From NCBI GenBank assembly GCA_026394695.1, contig JAPKXT010000103.1, positions 1-26,986 of the forward strand: 26,986 nucleotides of DNA, given 5' to 3'. Shown here one piece after another: positions 22,432 to 26,986 of the stretch; position 1 is the stretch's first letter, and each line of letters begins with the position of its first letter. The translations under genes were made by a program, and so were the position numbers. The notes beneath the pieces are model-generated. The model was not told where the DNA came from and did no database searches. It saw nothing but the letters and a program-made list of their open reading frames with translations. The stretch is from Methanoregula sp. GTDB taxonomy: Archaea > Halobacteriota > Methanomicrobia > Methanomicrobiales > Methanospirillaceae.

Positions 22432-22992
22432 ATGGAAAAGATCACGCTCGGGCCGATGCCGTACATGAGTGTCATGCCCACGCTGCTCGTGGGTGCGAAC
22501 GTGAAAGGTAAACCAAACTACATGACCGCCGCATGGGCTACCGTTGCCTGCATGGCGCCGCCGATGGTTTGTGTCGCGATCAACAAGGCTCGTTATACTG
22601 CAAAGGGGATCGAGGAGAACAAGACCTTCAGCCTGAACGTGCCATCAGCAAAACGGGTGGTCGAGACTGACCACTGCGGCCTCGTCTCCGGTGCACATGA
22701 GGACAAGTCCGGAGTCTTCCGCTCGTTTTACGGGAAACTGAAGACTGCTCCTCTGGCAGAGGAGTGCCCGGTCAATATTGAGTGCACACTGTTCAAATCC
22801 GTTGACTGCGGGAGCCACCACCTCTACATCGGAAATATCATAGAGATCCATGTCGACAAAGCATGTGTGACTGACGGGAAACCGGATATCACAAAGATCA
22901 ACCCGATCATATACGCCCAGACCTCTTATTTCAATGTCGGGAAACAGATCGACAAGGCATTTTCGGCCGGGAAGAGATACAAGAAGAAATGA
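22432..22992 (+). CDS. Flavin reductase-like FMN-binding protein (flavoredoxin type)
   Basis: A 186-residue protein of the flavin reductase/flavoredoxin family, which binds FMN and transfers electrons in the cytoplasm of anaerobes. It shows the family pattern: LVGANVKGKPNYMTAAWATV, PPMVCVAINKARYTAKGI, NKTFSLNVPSAKRVVETDHCG, and HLYIGNIIEIHVDKACV. The start is ATG 22432 with GGAGTGAAGAACC upstream. It is not part of the gvp operon and is followed by its own hairpin plus T-run terminator. Confidence 0.9.
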   Translation: MEKITLGPMPYMSVMPTLLVGANVKGKPNYMTAAWATVACMAPPMVCVAINKARYTAKGIEENKTFSLNVPSAKRVVETDHCGLVSGAHEDKSGVFRSFYGKLKTAPLAEECPVNIECTLFKSVDCGSHHLYIGNIIEIHVDKACVTDGKPDITKINPIIYAQTSYFNVGKQIDKAFSAGKRYKKK

Positions 22993-22993
22993 T

Positions 22994-23023
22994 TCCGGGA
23001 TATTTGCCGGAGCATTGTTTTTT
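22994..23023 (+). terminator. Hairpin plus T6 terminator
   Basis: TCCGG (22994-22998) pairs with CCGGA (23007-23011), and six T follow at 23018-23023, directly after the flavin reductase-like gene. Confidence 0.6.
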
Positions 23024-23240
23024 AAGTTCCGAGTACGCAAAGGGTCACAAGAAATGGTATCACAAGAGGGTGCCCGAAAAAGTGAGTAAAAATTAAGCAG
23101 ACAGTACCGATACGACTAGTTCAGAACCATGGGTGACGGGTTGCATTGTATCCAGCATTATCCAGGACAGGCAGCCCCGTTTAAAAAATAATGGTGGATG
23201 TCTTCGATCTGTTACGGGAAGGACGATTCTCTGATCAGGA

Positions 23241-23918
23241 TCAGCGCCCTGAGTGCCGTTCGGCATAGGATATCTCGCTGCTTTTTTTCTGGCGGGGCTT
23301 TTCTGATGGGTTTTCATCAACGGATGTATCCCCTTCCGCACTATTCAAAAGTGCGGAATCTGAAACTTCGTCATTCCGCTCCGTGAACACGATGAATTGC
23401 AGGAAGGCTTCCCGCTCTTTGAAAACTGATGCATCAATTCCTTCAAATATCCATGTCCTGCTAACCGGGCCATACCACCCGGAAGCTCGTTCCGTTATAG
23501 AATCATTCCCGGCATCGAAGATGTACACCCGTTCGATTTCGCCATCACGCCCCCATGCGGTTTCTACGATGCCATTATGATCGAAGGTAAACGTTTTTCC
23601 GACCGCACCGTATTGTCCACCCTCCCGCACAGCAATCTGCATGCCACCGTTTTCATACCGGAATGTTCGCGGCCGCTGGCCGAACGAGAATGTCTCTTCA
23701 AGCATCCCGTTCTGATCGAAAATAAACCGTCGGAGAATCTTTTCTTTATTCGTGATATCGCGTTCCGTCATCATGTCAGCAGATGGACCGAAGAGATAGA
23801 GCCGTTGTACGTTTTTTCCGGTATCCAGTACCCGGACACCATCCCGGCTGTACTGGTAGAATCTGGTGATCGGTCCCTTCCGGGTCCCTGCAAATTCAGT
23901 AATAACTGCGTCTGCCAT
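23241..23918 (-). CDS. Hypothetical protein with degenerate repeats
   Basis: A 225-residue protein of unknown role. It has recurring short units with aromatic beta strands: RRFIFDQNGMLEETFSFG, KTFTFDHNGIVETAWG, RVYIFDAGNDSITERA, SRTWIFEGIDASVF, spaced about 20-45 residues apart; the (F/Y)(I/T)FD(x)NG core is reminiscent of YD/MORN-like repeats but not diagnostic. The C-terminal tail (about 185-225) is charged and disordered-looking. I prefer ATG 23918 (GGAGTG 10 bases upstream); ATG 23927 would lie only one base from that SD. On the minus strand a T run (23184-23189) may end it. Confidence 0.75.
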   Translation of the reverse strand: MADAVITEFAGTRKGPITRFYQYSRDGVRVLDTGKNVQRLYLFGPSADMMTERDITNKEKILRRFIFDQNGMLEETFSFGQRPRTFRYENGGMQIAVREGGQYGAVGKTFTFDHNGIVETAWGRDGEIERVYIFDAGNDSITERASGWYGPVSRTWIFEGIDASVFKEREAFLQFIVFTERNDEVSDSALLNSAEGDTSVDENPSEKPRQKKSSEISYAERHSGR

Positions 23919-24154
23919 CCCAATCATTCACTCCATTATTCACTGCTTTTCTAAGATCATTCCTTAGCCAAGAAATACTTTGTTCCCGGAAGTGATACCA
24001 ATTTTATCAGATATCCTTTTAATACGGGCATTGACGTTTTTAAAAAAGGGATTATCAATGGCACGGCCCGATCGTATCAGAGACAGGTAAAATCAGGATA
24101 TCAGGGTAACAAAGTATATGAAAGCATAAAAACGAATCATTTGACTTGACACCA

Positions 24155-24535
24155 ATGAAAAGCTGCGGTTGGATGATATTGATATTTTTCATTATGCTCT
24201 TTTTTATGGGGTGCGTTTCCACTACCCGGAATTATGATATCCCCGTTATCAATCTTGATCCTGACGGGTTTCTGCAGGACACAGTAGGAAATTTTGATGT
24301 GTATACCGGAAGTTTTCAGGTAACCAACCCGACCAATACCACATTTGACAATGTCGATGTGGATATCGCCTTAGCTCCAACAGCCACGTATTGCCATGGA
24401 CTGACACAAACTTTCAGCATTCCCCGGTTTTCCCCGCTTGAGAAAAAAACTCTACATGTTTCCATCGCCGAATTCGGTAATCTCGATTGTCAGTATAATT
24501 ATACCTACCAGGTTTTTACAAAAAATCTTCAATAA
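24155..24535 (+). CDS. Predicted lipoprotein
   Basis: A 126-residue exported protein. The N-terminus is a signal peptide (MKSCGW, then the hydrophobic MILIFFIMLFFMGC) with a lipobox-like FMGC, so C20 is the likely lipid-anchored residue. The rest looks like one beta-sandwich domain (SFQVTNPTNTTFDNVDVDIALAP; KKTLHVSIAEFG; CQYNYTYQVF), possibly FxLYD-like. ATG 24155 is preferred; the frame extends to a TTG at 24146. A TATA-like TATATG lies near 24115. Confidence 0.75.
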   Translation: MKSCGWMILIFFIMLFFMGCVSTTRNYDIPVINLDPDGFLQDTVGNFDVYTGSFQVTNPTNTTFDNVDVDIALAPTATYCHGLTQTFSIPRFSPLEKKTLHVSIAEFGNLDCQYNYTYQVFTKNLQ

Positions 24536-24979
24536 CTCTATTTCAGAAATCCATACCAGGAAACAGGCAACCTCTTTCTCTATCGGATTTATGCAGAAAT
24601 ACTAATTTTTTTTCGTTTTGAAAAGTTTATTGAATCTTGCCCAATCATGAAAATTAAAAATTATAAAGGATATCTGATGATTATGACGGGACGTATGTAT
24701 ATCGGGGTTTTACTGAGGATTCATGTGAATGAACCAAGGATGGTGTGGGGTATTCCAGCCTATCATTCTATACACTCACCCGCCAATTGTACTGAAGTTA
24801 TACATGGTTTTGATACCAGTATCGCCCGGAGCCGCAGGGCAAGGGACCTCAACTCCCGCCAGCCTTCAAAATCCTTTTTGGAAGGTGGACCGGATCTCCC
24901 GATGAGATCAGGTTCGTTTGCTCTCAGAAAAACAAGACTGAATACTTCAATGATAAGACATTCCGCAATACCTGATATT
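24536..24979 (+). other. Region without a convincing gene
   Basis: A frame is open from ATG 24647 into the zinc-ribbon gene at 24980, but this 5' part reads as low-quality protein text and I do not count it. T8 at 24605-24612 and TTTATT near 24626 may be a terminator and a TATA box. No tRNA was found. Confidence 0.4.
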
Positions 24980-25198
24980 ATGGGTACAAGATCTGGATAT
25001 GTTATCCAGTTTACCTGCCCGCTGTGCAATACTAAGAATAGTATCGTCAATAAAACCCCACGGGACCATTACAAGGAATGCCGGGATGCATCGTGTTCAA
25101 ACTGCCGGAAACATTCTACGGTGATCACCCCTCGCGTTAACCGGGGCTCGGAAAATTCACCGATGTCGTCGTACGTGAAAGTGCAGATGAAAAAATAA
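24980..25198 (+). CDS. Small zinc-ribbon protein
   Basis: The 72-residue product has a CPLC near the N-terminus (C13, C16; FTCPLCNTKNSIV) and a CSNC (C39, C42), so it is probably a zinc-binding ribbon, with a basic tail. ATG 24980 is the start closest to the domain; the frame is open back to ATG 24647 (183 residues) and the longer form cannot be excluded. Function unknown. Confidence 0.5.
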   Translation: MGTRSGYVIQFTCPLCNTKNSIVNKTPRDHYKECRDASCSNCRKHSTVITPRVNRGSENSPMSSYVKVQMKK

Positions 25199-25320
25199 GT
25201 TCCGGTTCCTTCCGATGGGGAAGGTTATGACCGTCGAGGAAGGGAAATATCCGGTTATCGGGGTCATATCAGTAATTTTTCCTATAGTGAACCTTTGCGG
25301 TGCACCTCGAAACAACGAAT

Positions 25321-25330
25321 ACCAAAAAAG
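25321..25330 (-). terminator. T-run terminator for the Hsp20 gene
   Basis: On the minus strand, CCTTTTTTGG (T6) lies about 20 bases beyond the stop of the Hsp20-like gene at 25348. Position only. Confidence 0.4.
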
Positions 25331-25347
25331 GATTGTATATATTGGTT

Positions 25348-25803
25348 TTACGTCTGGATTGGCAGAGCTTTCTTAAAATGGATATCGAGCACGCCATTTC
25401 TGAACGTCAATCCCGCCCCATAATTCATGACCGGACCGGGGAGCTGGATTATATGGTTCAGGTTAAAAGATCTCCGTTCACGCAGGCAATTCCCGTCATT
25501 ACCCTCCATTCTATCCTCCTCCCCATCAAAGGTAATTTTCAGGGTATTTTCGTTGATCAGGTCAACGGATATTTTTGAATTTCCGATTCCGGGAACCGTC
25601 TCGACGGTTACCGTCACTTGATCATCATGCTCTGCGACTTCCGCGTTCAGGTTATGCAGGTACTGGCATACGATACCGGGGGTATCTCTTTCAGGTAACA
25701 CCGGATTATCAATTGGTTCAAGAGCAAGCTGGTACAGGTAGTCCATGGATGCTCTGAGTTCATCGAGTTCATCAAAGATTGATCTGTGAAAACGTCGTAC
25801 CAT
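25348..25803 (-). CDS. Hsp20-family small heat-shock protein
   Basis: A 151-residue protein. N-terminal part (1-50) helical: RRFHRSIFDELDELRASMDYLYQL. An alpha-crystallin-like domain follows: NAEVAEHDDQVTVTVETVPGIG, ISVDLINENTLKITF, RSFNLNHIIQLPGPV and the end FRNGVLDIHFKKA. The SD is strong (AGGAGGAGG). This stand-alone gene is about 3.8 kb beyond the gvp operon and on the other strand, so a general chaperone role is as likely as a gas vesicle role. Confidence 0.85.
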   Translation of the reverse strand: MVRRFHRSIFDELDELRASMDYLYQLALEPIDNPVLPERDTPGIVCQYLHNLNAEVAEHDDQVTVTVETVPGIGNSKISVDLINENTLKITFDGEEDRMEGNDGNCLRERRSFNLNHIIQLPGPVMNYGAGLTFRNGVLDIHFKKALPIQT

Positions 25804-26210
25804 TTTTCTACCTCCTCCTTTTTGTTGCCCAGGTGTAATCCTACCTAGTTACAGGGACGGGTGTTGTTTGTGCCAATATAGGTTTCGAAAAGAAATCCGG
25901 GATTTTTTATCAGGCCGAGAAAAATGGCGAATTATAGCTCACTATTTTTGAACAACACGATTATTGAGACTTTTCTGGAAAAATACGGCAGATAATCGCT
26001 TTAAAAATGACCCTGACAGACCCTATCGGTTGGCAAATCCCTTACCCGATGGGCTGGGGGAGGGCGGATAAGGGAAAACCATGCGTGTTTCCCGGAAGCT
26101 CGGGTCGGTTCGACCCTCACTTAACAAATTGAAGGACGGATTGGGGGCTCGGAACAAAAGGGGTGCATCTGACCGGAGATGCCGGAGATGCGGTGAAGAT
26201 ACTTCAGGCA
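25804..26210. other. Intergenic region
   Basis: No gene found. GGGTCG and CGACCC (26103-26117) form a short perfect hairpin around GTT. Short T runs (25897-25901, 25947-25949) and AT-rich DNA near 25850-25990 may include the promoter of the Hsp20-like gene on the minus strand. A frame at 26023-26211 (minus) looks like noise. Confidence 0.4.
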
Positions 26211-26912
26211 TTACACGGTTTTTTTGGCCATCTCTTCCATCAGTTCCATCTGGATATCCTGAATTTCAAGAAGTCTTTGCCCCTGGCTCGCCAGAAGATG
26301 ATCAATTTTTTTATGGAGCCGGTGAATTTCGAGTTCCGTATGGATGCTCACCTGATAATCACGTTCGGCATGGAGACGGTCTCTTATCTCCTGCCGGTTC
26401 TGGCTCATGATAATGACGGGAGCCTGAATTGCGGCAAGGGCCGAAAGGAAAAGATTAAGCAGGATATAGGGATACGGATCGAATGGCCTGAATAGTAAAA
26501 TAAAGGTGTTCAGGGCAACCCACAGGAAAAGTATGCCGGAGAACACTGCAATAAATGACCAGCTGCCGGCAAAACCGGCAATTTTGTCGGCAAGATGTTC
26601 GCCAAAGGTCAGTTCCTTCTCAAATTCGACATTGATATTTGCTGGGAGATGATCCTCTTCTTTCACGCCATGTCTGAAGGTCTCTTCGAGCGAGGAATAC
26701 TCATCTTTCTCCTTCTTGAGAACATTCCGGACATAATCTACCCTGAACCGGTTGAGGTCAGCATGACAGATGTACCCTTTGGGTGACCACGCCGGATATT
26801 CCTTTACGATCACATCAACGATCGATGCACGGATCAATTCCGCAGGCACGACCTCGTTTTGTCTCTTGTGTTCCCCGCAAATCTGGCAGGGAAATGTTTC
26901 CGGATCAGCCAT
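26211..26912 (-). CDS. DUF1003-family membrane protein
   Basis: A 233-residue protein with an N-terminal metal-site-like CQIC (C9, C12) and a later CH (C49), then two membrane helices (WSFIAVFSGILFLWVALNTF; YPYILLNLFLSALAAIQAPV) with the DUF1003 signature between and after them (RPFDPYPYILLN, IIMSQNRQEIRDRLHAERDYQVS), and a C-terminal coiled coil. Function unknown. ATG 26912 has GAGGAAAAGGGG upstream, and a TATA box (TATATATT on the minus strand, 26950-26957) sits about 40 bases before it. Confidence 0.88.
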   Translation of the reverse strand: MADPETFPCQICGEHKRQNEVVPAELIRASIVDVIVKEYPAWSPKGYICHADLNRFRVDYVRNVLKKEKDEYSSLEETFRHGVKEEDHLPANINVEFEKELTFGEHLADKIAGFAGSWSFIAVFSGILFLWVALNTFILLFRPFDPYPYILLNLFLSALAAIQAPVIIMSQNRQEIRDRLHAERDYQVSIHTELEIHRLHKKIDHLLASQGQRLLEIQDIQMELMEEMAKKTV

Positions 26913-26949
26913 CCCCTTTTCCTCTTACAACCATCTATGGATCTGCGAT

Positions 26950-26957
26950 CAATATAT
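26950..26957 (-). promoter_or_regulatory. TATA box of the DUF1003 gene
   Basis: CTATATATTG on the minus strand, about 40 bases upstream of the ATG at 26912, normal archaeal spacing with a short leader. Confidence 0.5.
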
Positions 26958-26986
26958 AGGGAAAGGAGCGTTCAGGATCACACCGG

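Noticed and set aside
24811..24930. tRNA-like sequence in either strand
   Set aside because: No T-loop with the conserved TTC, no paired acceptor ends and no anticodon arm.
24647..24979. Long 5' part of the zinc-ribbon frame
   Set aside because: Text does not look like folded protein and an ATG lies just before the cysteine motif; retained only as a possible alternative start.
26098..26120. T-arm-like hairpin GGGTCG/CGACCC with GTTCGA
   Set aside because: Only a short inverted repeat; no flanking tRNA arms could be built.
1..26986. CRISPR array, insertion sequence or intact transposase
   Set aside because: No regularly spaced repeats of 25-40 bases, no transposase-like gene and no clear terminal inverted repeats were seen.

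Overview
The window looks like a piece of a methanogenic archaeal chromosome, most likely Methanomicrobiales (a Methanoregula-like lineage; inferred from gene style, not proven). The evidence is archaeal TATA-type promoters, a VAT/Cdc48 ATPase, multi-PAS histidine kinases with HisKA_2-type phosphotransfer motifs, and an archaeal lipoprotein. Its centre is a large gas vesicle (gvp) gene cluster, about 11.2-21.6 kb.

Layout. 1-1.05 kb is a decay zone: a frameshifted HicBA toxin-antitoxin pair and the broken 3' end of a histidine kinase gene. 1.27-4.12 kb holds a REC-PAS-PAS-PAS-histidine kinase and a stand-alone receiver; both have nearly the same leader, so the segment arose by tandem duplication. 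4.5-11.1 kb is a tightly packed run: an unrecognised protein, a second hybrid REC-PAS-kinase, a response regulator with a PadR-like winged helix (overlapping the kinase gene), and a Cdc48/VAT-like double AAA+ ATPase (overlapping the regulator). gvpA then stands alone behind its own promoter. After an 800-base spacer comes a long co-directional operon: gvpC-like, gvpN, a small basic protein, gvpF/L, gvpG, gvpO, gvpH, a half-size alpha-crystallin protein, two GvpA/J-family proteins with extra domains (a zinc ribbon; a beta-rich domain), an ArsA/Get3-type ATPase, two unrecognised proteins (one with an HTH-like region and an alpha-crystallin-like tail), a second gvpH, gvpK and a second gvpF/L. A decayed receiver gene follows. 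The rest (21.8-27 kb) is ordinary: small hypotheticals, a flavin reductase-like protein, a repeat protein, a lipoprotein, a zinc-ribbon protein, an Hsp20 protein and a DUF1003 membrane protein.

How it may work together. The strongest unexpected signal is a 25-base imperfect palindrome present four times: before the first kinase, the lone receiver, gvpA and the gvpC operon. In all four it lies exactly 13 bases upstream of a TATA-like box, with the start codon 62-67 bases after the box. This links sensory genes and gas vesicle structural genes into one regulon, probably under an activator that binds just upstream of the TFB/TBP site. The usual haloarchaeal regulators GvpD and GvpE are not visible. 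The PadR-type response regulator encoded next to the cluster is the leading candidate, by inference only. Extra chaperone-type machines (Cdc48, ArsA/Get3, several alpha-crystallin proteins) suggest an elaborated gas vesicle assembly or quality-control pathway.
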